The notes under the pieces are model-generated. The model saw only the letters and a list, made by a program, of their open reading frames with translations. It did no database searches and was not told the DNA's origin. A DNA stretch of 40,309 nt, from positions 1 through 40,309 of the forward strand of contig LSIB01000057.1 in assembly GCA_001556025.1 (NCBI GenBank), in the 5' to 3' direction. Positions within the stretch are counted from its first letter, which is position 1. Every line of letters begins with the position of its first letter. Source of the DNA: Rhizobiales bacterium CCH3-A5. Lineage in GTDB: Bacteria; Pseudomonadota; Alphaproteobacteria; Rhizobiales; Beijerinckiaceae. The position numbers were made by a program, and so were the translations under genes. Positions 32,276 to 40,309 of the stretch are shown here, piece after piece.

Positions 32276-32926
32276 GTGTCGGCAGGATGTTTCATCACGC
32301 TTGAAGGCGGCGAGGGGGCCGGCAAATCGACGCTGGCGCGCGCATTGGCTCAGCGGTTGCACGCGCTTGGCCTCACCGTCGACCTGACCCGCGAGCCGGG
32401 CGGCTCGCCCAAGGCCGAGGCGATCCGCGAGACCATCCTGTCCGGGCAGGTCAAGCGCCATGGCCCGTTCGTCGAGGCGCTGATGTTCGCGGCCGCCCGC
32501 ATCGACCATATCGACCGCCGTATCAGGCCGGCCCTGACGCGCGGGGACTGGGTGATCTGCGACCGCTTCATCGATTCGACGCGGGTCTATCAGGGCGCGC
32601 TCGGCCGGATCGAGCCCGACCTGCTCGACGAACTCGAGCAGGTCACGATCGACGGATTGACACCGGACCTGACGCTGATCCTCGATCTTGATCCCGCGGC
32701 GGGGTTGATGCGGGCTGCCAGGCGCCGCCGTCCGGGGGAGGCGAGCGACCGCTTCGAAAGCGAGGCGCTCGATTTCCACACCAGGCTGCGGCAGGCCTAT
32801 CTCGCCATCGCGGCCGAAGAGCCTGAGCGCTGCATCGTGCTGGACGCCGCCCTGGCGCCCGACGCGCTGGCGCAGGCAGCCTGGGAAGCGCTATCACAGC
32901 GGCTGCCGATTCCGCAGACCGCCTGA
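32276..32926 (+). CDS. tmk: Thymidylate kinase
   Basis: The 216-aa enzyme phosphorylates dTMP to dTDP. Walker A GGEGAGKST lies at 11-19, the substrate motif TREPGGSPKAEAIR follows, then VICDRFIDSTRVYQG (the DR(F/Y) motif) and a lid segment ARRRRPGEASDRFE. It starts with GTG at 32276, 5 bp after the carboxypeptidase stop. Tmk followed by holB is a common bacterial order. Confidence 0.95.
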   Translation: MSAGCFITLEGGEGAGKSTLARALAQRLHALGLTVDLTREPGGSPKAEAIRETILSGQVKRHGPFVEALMFAAARIDHIDRRIRPALTRGDWVICDRFIDSTRVYQGALGRIEPDLLDELEQVTIDGLTPDLTLILDLDPAAGLMRAARRRRPGEASDRFESEALDFHTRLRQAYLAIAAEEPERCIVLDAALAPDALAQAAWEALSQRLPIPQTA

Positions 32927-32941
32927 CCAGATCGACCCCTG

Positions 32942-34012
32942 ATGCTCCAGACGAGCGACGAACCCGATCGCCTGCCAAACGCGCCGCATCCGCGCGAAAC
33001 GCTGGCGCTGATCGGCCATGGCGCGCAGGAGCAGGCTTTCCTGACTGCGCTGCGCTCGGGCCGGGTGCATCATGGCTGGCTACTGGGTGGGCCGGAAGGC
33101 GTCGGCAAGGCCAGCTTCGCCTACCGCGCCGCCCGCTTCATGCTGGCGGCGGGCGACCCTGTCGCAAGGGCTCAGGACGCGCGGGATCTCGCCATGCCCG
33201 AGCAGGACCTCGCCACCCGCCGCGTGATGGCGCAATCCCATCCCGATCTGCATGTGCTGAAACGCGGTCCGAAACCCGACGGCAAGGGCTATACCGGCAA
33301 CATCCCGGTATCCTTCGTTCGCCGCGTGCTCGACCGCTTCGGCTCCAGCGCCGCAGAGGGCGGCTGGCGCGTCTGCATCGTCGACTGTGTCGAGGATATG
33401 GAACGGCCGTCCGCCAATGCCTTCCTGAAGCTGCTGGAAGAGCCGCCGCCGCGCGCGCTGTTCCTGATCGTGTCGCATGCGCCGGGCCGGCTCTTGCCGA
33501 CGATCCGCTCGCGCTGCCGGTTGCTGGGCTTCCCGGCGCTCTCAGAGGACGAGGTCGCGCAAGCCGGACTGACCGCGCTGGAGCGGATGGGCGGGCCGTT
33601 CGACGCCTCGGCGCTGCCGCGCGCGGCGAAGCTGTCGGAGGGGTCGGTGCGGCGCGCGCTGACCTATGTCGCGCCCGAGACGCTGGCGCTGGTCGAGGCG
33701 GTTCGCTCTAGGCTCGACGCGCTTCCCGGCCTCGATATCACGGGCCTGCTGGCGCTGGCCGAGGATGTCGCCGGCAAGGCAGGCGAAGGCGACTTCCTGA
33801 TCATGATCGAGACCGTGCAGGCCTGGCTCGGCGCCCATCTGCGCGCGCATGCCGGAGCCGGGGCGGCGCGCCTTGCACCGCTGGCGGAGGTATGGGACAA
33901 GCTCTCGCGCGCGGCCCGCGAGGTCGAAACCTACAACCTCGACCGCCGCCCGCTCGTGATGACGATGTTTCATGATCTGTCGGATGCGGTCGCCCGCTCG
34001 CGCGCAGCGTGA
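32942..34012 (+). CDS. holB: DNA polymerase III delta' subunit
   Basis: The 356-aa clamp-loader subunit has an AAA+ fold with GPEGVGKAS near residues 50-58, the sensor region CIVDCVEDMERPSANAFLKLLEEPP, and the SRC motif in LLPTIRSRCRLLGF. It helps load the sliding clamp at the replication fork. The Cys4 zinc module of E. coli delta' is not evident. It follows tmk by 15 bp and precedes metG by 25 bp on the same strand. Confidence 0.93.
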   Translation: MLQTSDEPDRLPNAPHPRETLALIGHGAQEQAFLTALRSGRVHHGWLLGGPEGVGKASFAYRAARFMLAAGDPVARAQDARDLAMPEQDLATRRVMAQSHPDLHVLKRGPKPDGKGYTGNIPVSFVRRVLDRFGSSAAEGGWRVCIVDCVEDMERPSANAFLKLLEEPPPRALFLIVSHAPGRLLPTIRSRCRLLGFPALSEDEVAQAGLTALERMGGPFDASALPRAAKLSEGSVRRALTYVAPETLALVEAVRSRLDALPGLDITGLLALAEDVAGKAGEGDFLIMIETVQAWLGAHLRAHAGAGAARLAPLAEVWDKLSRAAREVETYNLDRRPLVMTMFHDLSDAVARSRAA

Positions 34013-34037
34013 AGCGAACCCTTCGGACTAAGCGCGC

Positions 34038-35591
34038 ATGGCCACGGCCCAAAAATTCTATCTGACGACCGCGATCCATTACACCAACGGGCCGCCGCAT
34101 ATCGGCCACGCCTATGAGATGGTGGCGGCCGACGCGATCGCGCGCTTCAAGCGGCTCGACGGCTACGACGTCTTCGCCATGACCGGCACCGACGAGCATG
34201 GTCAGAAGGTGCAGCGCACGGCGGCGGCCGCCGGGCTCGATCCGAAAACCTATGTCGATGGCATCGCGCGGCGTTTCGAGGAGATGGAGCAGCGGCTGAA
34301 CTGCTCCTTCGATCGTTTCATCCGCACCACCGACGCCGACCACCTGCCCTCGACGCAGGAGCTGTGGCGGCGGATGGAAGCCAATGGCGACATCTACCTC
34401 GCCAAATACTCCGGCTGGTATTCGGTCCGCGACGAGGCCTTCTATGGCGAGGAGGAGACGAAGCTCTTAGCCGACGGAACGCGGCTGGGCGGGCAGGGCA
34501 CTCCGGTCGAGTGGGTCGAGGAAGAAAGCTACTTCTTCAGGCTGAAATCCTATCAGGACCGGCTTCTGAAGCTCTACGCGGACGTGCCGGATTTCGTTTC
34601 GCCGGAGACGCGGAAAAACGAGATCGTCTCCTTCGTCAAAGGCGGGCTGGAAGATCTCTCGATCAGCCGGACCACCTTCGACTGGGGGCTGCCCGTGCCG
34701 GGCGACCCGAAGCATGTGATGTATGTCTGGGTCGATGCGCTCAACAACTACGTCACCGGCACGGGTTTCCCGAACGCCGGCGATCCGCGCGCGCATTACT
34801 GGCCGGCCGATGTCCACATCATCGGCAAGGACATCGTCCGCTTTCACACGGTCTACTGGCCGGCCTTCCTAATGTCGGCGGGATTGCCGTTGCCCAAACG
34901 CGTCTTCGGCCATGGATTCCTGCTCTCGAAGGGCGAGAAGATGTCGAAGTCGCTCGGCAATGTCGTCGATCCCTTCGCGCTGGCCGAGGCCTATGGCGTC
35001 GATCAGCTCCGCTATTTCTTCCTGCGCGAGGTCTCGTTTGGGCAGGACGGCAATTACAGCCACGAGGCCATCGTCGGGCGGATCAACGCCGACCTCGCCA
35101 ACGATCTCGGCAATCTGGCGCAGCGCTCGCTCTCGATGATCGCCAAGAACTGCGAGGGCAGGGTGCCCGCGTGCGGGACTCTGACCGAGGGTGACCTGGC
35201 TATGCTGGCGCAGGCCGACAGCGCGCTGACAAAGATACGCGCCGCCATGGGCGATTTTGCGCTGCACGTGCTGCTGGCCGATATCTGGGCGCTGATCGCC
35301 GAGGCGAACCGCTACTTCGCGGCCAACGAACCCTGGCGACTGACCAAGACCGATCCGTCGCGGCGCGACACGGTGCTCTACGTCACTGCCGAGGTGCTGC
35401 GGCAGGTCGCGATCATGGTCCAGCCGGTGATGCCCGAGGCCATGGCCAAGCTGCTCGATCTGCTCGGCGTCGCGGCAGACGCACGCAGCTTCGCGACGCT
35501 GGGCGAGGGCGGTCGTCTTGCATCGGGTGCGGCGTTGCCAGCTCCGAGCGGCATCTTCCCGCGCTTTGTCGAGCCCGAGGCTGCCGCCTGA
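34038..35591 (+). CDS. metG: Methionyl-tRNA synthetase
   Basis: The 517-aa class I synthetase has the HIGH motif as HIGH at 21-24 ([10 protein letters not shown]) and KMSKS at 301-305 ([10 protein letters not shown]). The connecting peptide (about 120-165) lacks the Cys pairs of zinc-binding forms, so it is the short zinc-free type, and there is no C-terminal dimerisation domain. It charges tRNA-Met. Its TGA stop overlaps the tatD ATG (TGATG). Confidence 0.96.
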   Translation: MATAQKFYLTTAIHYTNGPPHIGHAYEMVAADAIARFKRLDGYDVFAMTGTDEHGQKVQRTAAAAGLDPKTYVDGIARRFEEMEQRLNCSFDRFIRTTDADHLPSTQELWRRMEANGDIYLAKYSGWYSVRDEAFYGEEETKLLADGTRLGGQGTPVEWVEEESYFFRLKSYQDRLLKLYADVPDFVSPETRKNEIVSFVKGGLEDLSISRTTFDWGLPVPGDPKHVMYVWVDALNNYVTGTGFPNAGDPRAHYWPADVHIIGKDIVRFHTVYWPAFLMSAGLPLPKRVFGHGFLLSKGEKMSKSLGNVVDPFALAEAYGVDQLRYFFLREVSFGQDGNYSHEAIVGRINADLANDLGNLAQRSLSMIAKNCEGRVPACGTLTEGDLAMLAQADSALTKIRAAMGDFALHVLLADIWALIAEANRYFAANEPWRLTKTDPSRRDTVLYVTAEVLRQVAIMVQPVMPEAMAKLLDLLGVAADARSFATLGEGGRLASGAALPAPSGIFPRFVEPEAAA

Positions 35592-36391
35592 TGCTGATCG
35601 ACAGCCACTGCCATCTCGACTTCCCGGATTTCGCCGAGGAGTTGCCGGCCTATGTCGCCCGCGCCGAGGCGGCCGGCGTAAACCGGATGGTGACGATCTC
35701 GACCCGCGTGGCGAAATTCGCGACCTATGCCGGAATCGCGGAGCGCTTCGCCTCGGTCTGGTGCAGCATCGGCACGCATCCCCATCAGGCGCATGAGGAA
35801 CTCGACGTCACCGCCGAGCAACTCGTGGCGCTCTCGGCCCATCCGCGTTGCGTCGCGATCGGCGAGGCGGGGCTCGACTATCACTACGACAAGAGCCCGC
35901 GCGAGGCGCAGGCGCAAGGGTTGCGCACCCATATCGCCGCCGCCCGCATCACGCAGCTTCCGCTCGTCATCCATGCCCGGCAGGCGGATGAGGACATGAT
36001 CGCGATCCTGCGCGAGGAAAGCGCCAAGGGCGCGTTCCCGGCGATCCTGCACTGCTTCACCGCCGGCGAGGCGTTGGCGCTGACAGGCGTCGAACTCGGG
36101 CTCTACGTGTCGTTCTCCGGCATCCTGACCTTCAAGACCTCCGAGGAGATGCGCCGGATCGCGCGGCTCATCCCGCGCGACCGGCTTCTGGTCGAGACCG
36201 ATGCGCCTTATCTGGCGCCCGTGCCGTTCCGGGGCAAGCGCAACGAACCGGCCTATGTCGTTGAGACGGCAAAGGTTCTCGGCGAGACGCTCGGGGTCGG
36301 CTTCGACGAGATCGCGGCCATCACCACGGCCAACGCGCGTCGCTGCTACTGGAAGATGGACGACGCCGCTCCGCTCGCCGCGGTCGCCTGA
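35591..36391 (+). CDS. TatD-family metal-dependent hydrolase
   Basis: The 266-aa TIM-barrel hydrolase has the metal site HxH at H6 and H8 (IDSHCHLDFPDF), AIGEAGLDYHYDKSP, FHCFTAG-like LHCFTAGEA and ETDAPYLAP. Family members (TatD, YcfH) are deoxyribonucleases linked to DNA repair and quality control, and the metG-tatD-phnP-like order is common. The start is fused to the metG stop (TGATG). Confidence 0.93.
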   Translation: MLIDSHCHLDFPDFAEELPAYVARAEAAGVNRMVTISTRVAKFATYAGIAERFASVWCSIGTHPHQAHEELDVTAEQLVALSAHPRCVAIGEAGLDYHYDKSPREAQAQGLRTHIAAARITQLPLVIHARQADEDMIAILREESAKGAFPAILHCFTAGEALALTGVELGLYVSFSGILTFKTSEEMRRIARLIPRDRLLVETDAPYLAPVPFRGKRNEPAYVVETAKVLGETLGVGFDEIAAITTANARRCYWKMDDAAPLAAVA

Positions 36392-36404
36392 CGGTGGCAT
36401 CGGG

Positions 36405-37202
36405 ATGGCGCTGACGGTCACCATCCTCGGCTGCGGCTCGTCGGGCGGCGTGCCGCGCCCGGGTTCCGGCTGGGGCGCCTGTGACCCTTCAGAGCCGAAG
36501 AACCGCCGCCGGCGCTGCTCGATCCTTGTCGAGCGCCGCGGTCCGGCCGGTTCGACGCGGCTGATCGTCGATACGTCGCCCGATCTGCGCGAGCAGTTGA
36601 TCGACGCACGAGTCCAGCATCTCGACGCCGTGCTTTATAGCCACGACCATGCCGACCACACCCATGGAATCGACGACATGCGCGCGCTGGTCCTGCACAT
36701 GCGCCGGCGGGTCCCGGCCTATGCCGACGCCCGCACGGCCGAAACGCTGCTGCTGCGCTTCGGCTATATTTTCGAGACGCCGCCGGGCAGCTATTACCCG
36801 CCGATCCTCGAACTTCGTCCGCTCAGCGTGGGCCGCATCCTGACGATCGACGGCGCCGGCGGCGAGATCTCCGCCATGCCGTTTTCGGTCGAGCATGGGC
36901 CGGGCTATGAATCGCTCGGCTTCCGCTTCGGCGATCTGGCCTATCTGCCCGATGTCAGCGTCGCACCGGCCTCTGCCAAGGCCGCCATGGCCGGGCTCGA
37001 CCTGCTGATCCTCGACTGCCTGCGTGAGACGCCGCATCCGAGCCATCTCAGCCTGGCGCAGTCGCTCGACCTGATCGCCGAGCTCAAGCCGCGCCGCGCG
37101 ATCCTGACCAATCTCCACAACGATCTCGATTATGCGAGCCTTCGCAAGCGGATACCGGACGGGATTGATGTTGCGTATGACGGCATGGTGGTTACCGCCT
37201 GA
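36405..37202 (+). CDS. PhnP-like metallo-beta-lactamase fold hydrolase
   Basis: The 265-aa protein has the metal motif H80-x-H82-x-D84-H85 (YSHDHADHTHG) and the N-terminal LGCGSSGGVPRPG of the PhnP/MBL family. Downstream are SVEHGPGYESLGFRFG and LILDCLRETPHPSHLS. PhnP is a cyclic phosphodiesterase in phosphonate use, but copies next to tatD are not part of a phn operon, and their substrate is unknown. ATG 36405 has GGG upstream and gives the family start; the frame is open further up inside tatD. It is the last gene of this run. Confidence 0.88.
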   Translation: MALTVTILGCGSSGGVPRPGSGWGACDPSEPKNRRRRCSILVERRGPAGSTRLIVDTSPDLREQLIDARVQHLDAVLYSHDHADHTHGIDDMRALVLHMRRRVPAYADARTAETLLLRFGYIFETPPGSYYPPILELRPLSVGRILTIDGAGGEISAMPFSVEHGPGYESLGFRFGDLAYLPDVSVAPASAKAAMAGLDLLILDCLRETPHPSHLSLAQSLDLIAELKPRRAILTNLHNDLDYASLRKRIPDGIDVAYDGMVVTA

Positions 37203-37248
37203 AGCTCATTACGCCGGAGAGCGTCGCCCTCTTATCCGATTTAGTTCC

Positions 37249-37257
37249 ATAATATGT
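37249..37257. promoter_or_regulatory. Small AT-rich dyad CATAATATG
   Basis: CATA-A-TATG in the context TTCCATAATATG resembles half of an IclR-type operator (TTCC...GGAA). It lies about 145 bp before the Bug-type gene, in an AT-rich island of a GC-rich gap. A second CATAA/TTATG pair overlaps it (37249-37264). Regulator unknown. Confidence 0.25.
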
Positions 37258-37325
37258 CTTATGCGAATGATGTATGAGCCATGCCGGCTTGCCAACGCGC
37301 GTTCGCAATGCCCTACTTGCACGCA

Positions 37326-37343
37326 ACAGGCCGACCGGCCTGT
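37326..37343. promoter_or_regulatory. Palindrome upstream of the Bug gene
   Basis: ACAGGCCG-AC-CGGCCTGT, perfect 8-bp arms with a 2-bp centre, 56 bp before the ATG of the binding-protein gene. It may be an operator or a leader hairpin; the very short centre favours a protein-binding site. Confidence 0.35.
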
Positions 37344-37399
37344 CCTGATCGAAGGGCCGCCAAGAGCCTGTTCGAACGCTCCCGGGAGGACTTTGCTTC

Positions 37400-38380
37400 A
37401 TGACACCGACTCGCCGTCTTCTGATCCTTGCCGCCGCAACCAGCCTCGCGGCGCTGGCGGGGGCGCCCGCCTTCGCGCAGGCCTGGCCGCAGCGGAACAT
37501 CACCTTCGTCGTGCCGTTCCCCGCGGGCGGCGGCACCGACGCTTTCGCGCGGCCGATCGCGGCGCAGCTCGAGCAGCAGCTCGGTCAGCGCATCATCATC
37601 GAAAATCGCGCAGGCGCGGGCGGCACGGTCGGCGCGTCGGCGGCCGCCAAGGCTGCGCCGGACGGCTACACCTTCTTCGTCGGCGCGGCGCATCACACCA
37701 TTGCGCCGTCGCTCTATCCGAAGCTCGACTACAACATCGAAACCGATTTCGTGCCGGTGGCGGTGATCGCCCAGCCGCCGCAGGTCATTTCGGTCCATCC
37801 CGGCAAGGTCCAGGCCAAGACGCTGGCCGAACTGATCGCCTTCGCCAAGGCCAATCCCGACAAGCTGAACTACGCCTCGGCCGGCAACGGCACGACGCAT
37901 CATCTCGCGGGCGAGCTCTTCAAACTGGCGAGCAAGACCAGCCTGACCCATGTGCCCTATCGCGGCGCGGGACCGGCCATGCAGGATCTGATCGCCGGCC
38001 AGGTCGATCTGATGTTCGACGGGCTTGGCACCTCGGCGCCGCAGATCCAGAGCGGCACCTTGCGCGGACTGGCCGTCGCTGCGCCCGCACGCTCGCCTGC
38101 GATCCCCGACGTGCCGACGGCCAAGGAAGCCGGGCTCGAAGGCTACGAGGTCTCGACCTGGTATGCGCTCTGGGCTCCGAAGGGCACGCCGGCCGCGATT
38201 GTCACCAAGATGCAGGCCGAGGTCGCCACCGCCCTCAAGACCAAGATGATCGCCGACGCCTGGGCCAAGAACGGCTCCCCGATTCCGACCCTGACCGGCG
38301 CGGAGTTCGGCACGTTCGTGACCTCGGAAGTCGCGCGCTGGGGCAAGGTCGTCAACGAGGCCAAGGTCAAGCTGGACTGA
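37400..38380 (+). CDS. Bug/TctC-family periplasmic binding protein
   Basis: The 326-aa protein has a signal peptide (cleavage after AFA, about residue 26). The mature protein starts with WPQRNITFVVPFPAGGGTD and includes ENRAGAGGTVGA, LNYASAGNGTTHHLAGE and VPYRGAGPAMQDLIAGQVDLMF, all hallmarks of Bug proteins (tripartite tricarboxylate transport, COG3181). These bind carboxylates such as citrate, glutarate or nicotinate in the periplasm. No tctA or tctB membrane genes are nearby, so it is an orphan receptor, as is common in such genomes. GGGAGG lies upstream of ATG 37400. Two dyads sit in its upstream region. Confidence 0.93.
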   Translation: MTPTRRLLILAAATSLAALAGAPAFAQAWPQRNITFVVPFPAGGGTDAFARPIAAQLEQQLGQRIIIENRAGAGGTVGASAAAKAAPDGYTFFVGAAHHTIAPSLYPKLDYNIETDFVPVAVIAQPPQVISVHPGKVQAKTLAELIAFAKANPDKLNYASAGNGTTHHLAGELFKLASKTSLTHVPYRGAGPAMQDLIAGQVDLMFDGLGTSAPQIQSGTLRGLAVAAPARSPAIPDVPTAKEAGLEGYEVSTWYALWAPKGTPAAIVTKMQAEVATALKTKMIADAWAKNGSPIPTLTGAEFGTFVTSEVARWGKVVNEAKVKLD

Positions 38381-38402
38381 GGCCGAGGCGTTCCGGCTCG
38401 AT

Positions 38403-38963
38403 TCACGTATCCTCTTCGCCCGCGCCGTCGATCACGGCGCGGGCGATCGACATCGGGAAGCCGGCCCGCGCCAATGCGGCAATATCCTTCTGGCGCGAGG
38501 CCATGCGGTCTCCCCGCGCCCACGGGCCGAGCCGCTTGCGCTTCGCCGCGATCCGCGCGACCGCCATCTCGTCATCGGGCTCCGATGCGCTCGCCTGCGC
38601 CGCAAGCGCACGCCCCACGCCCTTGGCCGAGAGTTTCGCCGCCACCATGCGGGCCGATTGGCCACGCCGGCTCAAGCTCGCCGCCCGCCCCTCGGCGAAG
38701 CGCCTGTCATCGACCAAGCCCGACGAGACGCAAGCCGCCACGACCTCGTCGAGCATGGCGTCGAACGAGCCCGGCTCGTCGCCATGGTGGCGGCAGCTCA
38801 GCGCGACCTTGCGCGCCAGCACCCGCCGAAGCTGCGCAGCCGGCGCCGCATAACGTTCGAGATAATGCTTCGCGGCGCGGCGCAGATAGTCAGGCGTGAT
38901 CCTCCGCGGCGGACGGCGCTCCGCCCGGCCGGCGCGAGGCGTCGACGCCCCCTCCTCCGCCAC
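38403..38963 (-). CDS. recX: RecX-family regulatory protein
   Basis: The 186-aa helical protein fits RecX: YLRRAAKHYLERYAAPAAQLRRVLARKV in repeat one, LVDDRRFAEGRAASLSRRGQSARMVAAKLSAKGV in repeat two, and a third repeat near the end (ARAGFPMSIARAVID). RecX limits RecA filament growth. It starts with GTG at 38963, sharing TAGTG with the arfB stop. recA is not in the window. A 12-bp perfect stem (38417-38445) in its last codons might act as a transcript end for the convergent Bug gene. Confidence 0.85.
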   Translation of the reverse strand: MAEEGASTPRAGRAERRPPRRITPDYLRRAAKHYLERYAAPAAQLRRVLARKVALSCRHHGDEPGSFDAMLDEVVAACVSSGLVDDRRFAEGRAASLSRRGQSARMVAAKLSAKGVGRALAAQASASEPDDEMAVARIAAKRKRLGPWARGDRMASRQKDIAALARAGFPMSIARAVIDGAGEEDT

Positions 38964-39382
38964 TAATCGTATCCCGGCCTGGCGCGGCCGGCCTTGACCG
39001 AAGCCCGCTTGTCCTTGGAGACCAGTCTGCGTTCCTTCGAGGCCTTGGTTGGCTTTGTCGGCCGCCGCACCTGCGGCTTCACCGCCGCCTCGCGGATCAG
39101 CTCCAGCAGCCGCCCCAGCGCCTCCTCGCGGTTGCGCTTCTGGCTGCGCTGGGTCTGCGCCACGATGACGATGACGCCGTCCTGCGTCAGCCGGCTGCCG
39201 GCGAGCTTCATCAGCCGGATCGCGACGTCGTTGGGCAACGATGGCGAGCGCCTGATGTCGAATTTGAGCTGGACGGCGCTCGACACCTTGTTGACGTTCT
39301 GCCCGCCCGGCCCCGAGGCGCGCACGAAACTTTCCTCGATCTCGCTCTCGTCGATGGCGATAGACGGGGTGACCTGAATCAT
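38963..39382 (-). CDS. arfB: Alternative ribosome-rescue factor ArfB (YaeJ)
   Basis: The 139-aa protein has the GGQ motif at G26-G27-Q28 (RASGPGGQNVNKV), which hydrolyses peptidyl-tRNA on stalled ribosomes, and a basic C-terminal tail (Lys/Arg-rich from about 105) that enters the empty mRNA channel. The size and tail separate it from full release factors. It is co-transcribed with recX and divergent from mazG, 36 bp apart. Confidence 0.93.
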   Translation of the reverse strand: MIQVTPSIAIDESEIEESFVRASGPGGQNVNKVSSAVQLKFDIRRSPSLPNDVAIRLMKLAGSRLTQDGVIVIVAQTQRSQKRNREEALGRLLELIREAAVKPQVRRPTKPTKASKERRLVSKDKRASVKAGRARPGYD

Positions 39383-39418
39383 GGGAGCAGGGTAGCGTAT
39401 CTACAGGAGTTTTGCAGC

Positions 39419-40252
39419 GTGGAACCCTCCCGCGACATTGCCCGCCTGATCGAGATCATGGCGGCGCTGCGCACGCCGGAAACCGGCTGCCCCTGGGATC
39501 TGGAGCAGGATTTTGCGTCGATCGCGCCGTACACGATCGAGGAGGCCTATGAGGTCTCCGACGCGATCGCGCGCGGCGACAGGGTCGATCTCAAGGATGA
39601 GCTCGGCGATCTGCTGCTGCAGGTCGTCTACCACGCCCGTATGGCAGAGGAGGAAGGCTCCTTCGCCTTTCCCGACGTTGTCGAGGCGGTGACGCGAAAG
39701 ATGGTGCGTCGGCACCCGCATGTTTTCGGCGACGCGCGCGATCTGACGCCGGCGCAGGTCAAGGCGCTCTGGCACGGCATCAAGGCGCAGGAGAAGGCCG
39801 AGAAGGCTGCTGCCCGTGTTGCCGCCGGCCTGCACGAAAAGAGCGAGAACAAGGGCGTTTTGGCAGGCGTGCCGCAGAACCTGCCTGCCCTCACCCGCGC
39901 CTGGAAGCTGCAGGCGAAGGCCTCGACCGTCGGCTTCGACTGGAACGATACCAAGCTGGTGCTCGCAAAAGTCCGCGAGGAGACCGCCGAGATCGAGGAG
40001 GCGCTTAGCCTTGGCGACAAGGCGCATGTGAAGGAGGAGATCGGCGATCTGCTCTTCGTGCTCGCCAACCTCGCCCGCCATGTCGACGCCGAGCCCGAAG
40101 GCTGTTTGCAGGCCGCCAATGCCAAATTCGAGCGGCGGTTCAGGGGGATCGAGGCGGCGCTGGAGGCGCAGGGACGGTCGGTTAATGATGCAAGCCTCGA
40201 CGAGATGGAGGCGCTCTGGCAGGCGGAGAAGCGGGCGGAGAAGAATAGGTAA
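39419..40252 (+). CDS. mazG: Nucleoside triphosphate pyrophosphohydrolase MazG
   Basis: The 277-aa protein has two MazG repeats. The first carries CPWDLEQDFASIAPYTIEEAYE with E41-E42 and KDELGDLLLQVVYHARMAEE. The second has EETAEIEEAL and KEEIGDLLFVLANLARH. The acidic residues bind Mg2+. It hydrolyses NTPs to NMP and pyrophosphate, cleaning up non-canonical nucleotides. It starts with GTG at 39419; AGGAG lies 12 bases upstream, rather far. A hairpin repeat follows the stop. Confidence 0.95.
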   Translation: MEPSRDIARLIEIMAALRTPETGCPWDLEQDFASIAPYTIEEAYEVSDAIARGDRVDLKDELGDLLLQVVYHARMAEEEGSFAFPDVVEAVTRKMVRRHPHVFGDARDLTPAQVKALWHGIKAQEKAEKAAARVAAGLHEKSENKGVLAGVPQNLPALTRAWKLQAKASTVGFDWNDTKLVLAKVREETAEIEEALSLGDKAHVKEEIGDLLFVLANLARHVDAEPEGCLQAANAKFERRFRGIEAALEAQGRSVNDASLDEMEALWQAEKRAEKNR

Positions 40253-40265
40253 GGCGCTGGAAGAA

Positions 40266-40288
40266 CCCCTCTCCTGTAAGGAGAGGGG
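40266..40288 (+). terminator. Hairpin repeat after mazG
   Basis: CCCCTCTCCT (40266-40275) and AGGAGAGGGG (40279-40288) form a perfect 10-bp stem with a GTA loop, followed by CAGGGGTGAGG. This is a dispersed repeat type frequent between genes in alphaproteobacteria. It probably ends or protects the mazG transcript; no T-run is present. Confidence 0.6.
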
Positions 40289-40309
40289 CAGGGGTGAGGT
40301 GACGGACGT

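Noticed and set aside
38417..38445. 12-bp perfect stem in the last codons of recX as a terminator
   Set aside because: It is in coding sequence and has no T-run on either strand; recorded only as a possibility under recX.
1..40309. CRISPR array, prophage or toxin-antitoxin pair
   Set aside because: No regularly spaced repeats, phage structural genes or paired small toxin/antitoxin ORFs were seen on either strand.

Overview
The window is high-GC chromosomal DNA from an alphaproteobacterium, most likely of the order Hyphomicrobiales and close to Bosea. That placement is my inference. It rests on the gene set (cysG-DUF2849-cysI-DUF934 order, MetG without a zinc knuckle, many short envelope proteins), on a TTAA-N7-TTAA CtrA-type box, and on two repeat types common in these genomes (the CGTCATTGCGAGCGC palindrome and the CCCCTCTCC hairpin). 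Only the first ~2 kb looks recently acquired: it is visibly AT-richer and carries the end of an HNH-type protein, an IS1595-like transposase and a 54-aa passenger-like ORF.

Layout. 1-2000: mobile or accessory DNA. 2177-10343: ordinary genes, namely an AEC transporter, a CaiB/racemase-family enzyme, a UbiH-type FAD hydroxylase, a quinone oxidoreductase, an unknown membrane protein, and rimO flanked by two glycine-rich secreted proteins. 10403-20361 (all minus strand): a sulfur block. In transcription order it is [2Fe-2S] ferredoxin, DUF2849, cysI, DUF934, a small membrane protein and cysG; then a gap with its own promoter; then sulfate-binding protein, cysT, cysW, cysA, an OsmC-like protein and a sulfurtransferase. 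20539-28668 (minus strand): a complete potassium-responsive kdp locus in the order 27-aa ORF, kdpF, A, B, C, D, E, with a perfect 30-bp-arm palindrome between kdpB and kdpC. Then tRNA-Ser(UGA), a small exported protein, and a plus-strand run that begins with cell-wall genes (rlpA, D-Ala-D-Ala carboxypeptidase) and continues into tmk, holB, metG, tatD and a PhnP-like hydrolase. The window ends with an orphan Bug-type binding protein, recX-arfB on the minus strand, and mazG.

How the genes work together. The sulfur block would import sulfate, reduce sulfite to sulfide with a siroheme/4Fe-4S enzyme fed by the linked ferredoxin, and make the siroheme; cysH, cysDN and cysJ are not in the window. 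The ferredoxin and sulfate-transport promoters both have a 17-bp spacer and share an AAnAACGAACGR element at or just past the -10 box, suggesting one regulator for both units. The kdp locus is a self-contained high-affinity K+ pump with its own two-component system. The rlpA-dac-tmk-holB-metG-tatD run is a housekeeping cluster, and a perfect CtrA-type box just before rlpA may tie its first genes to the cell cycle.

I found no CRISPR array, prophage or complete novel defence system. The most unusual items are the CtrA box, the shared sulfur operator, the tiny ORF ahead of kdpF, the passenger-like ORF behind the transposase, and several strong dyads in short intergenic regions.
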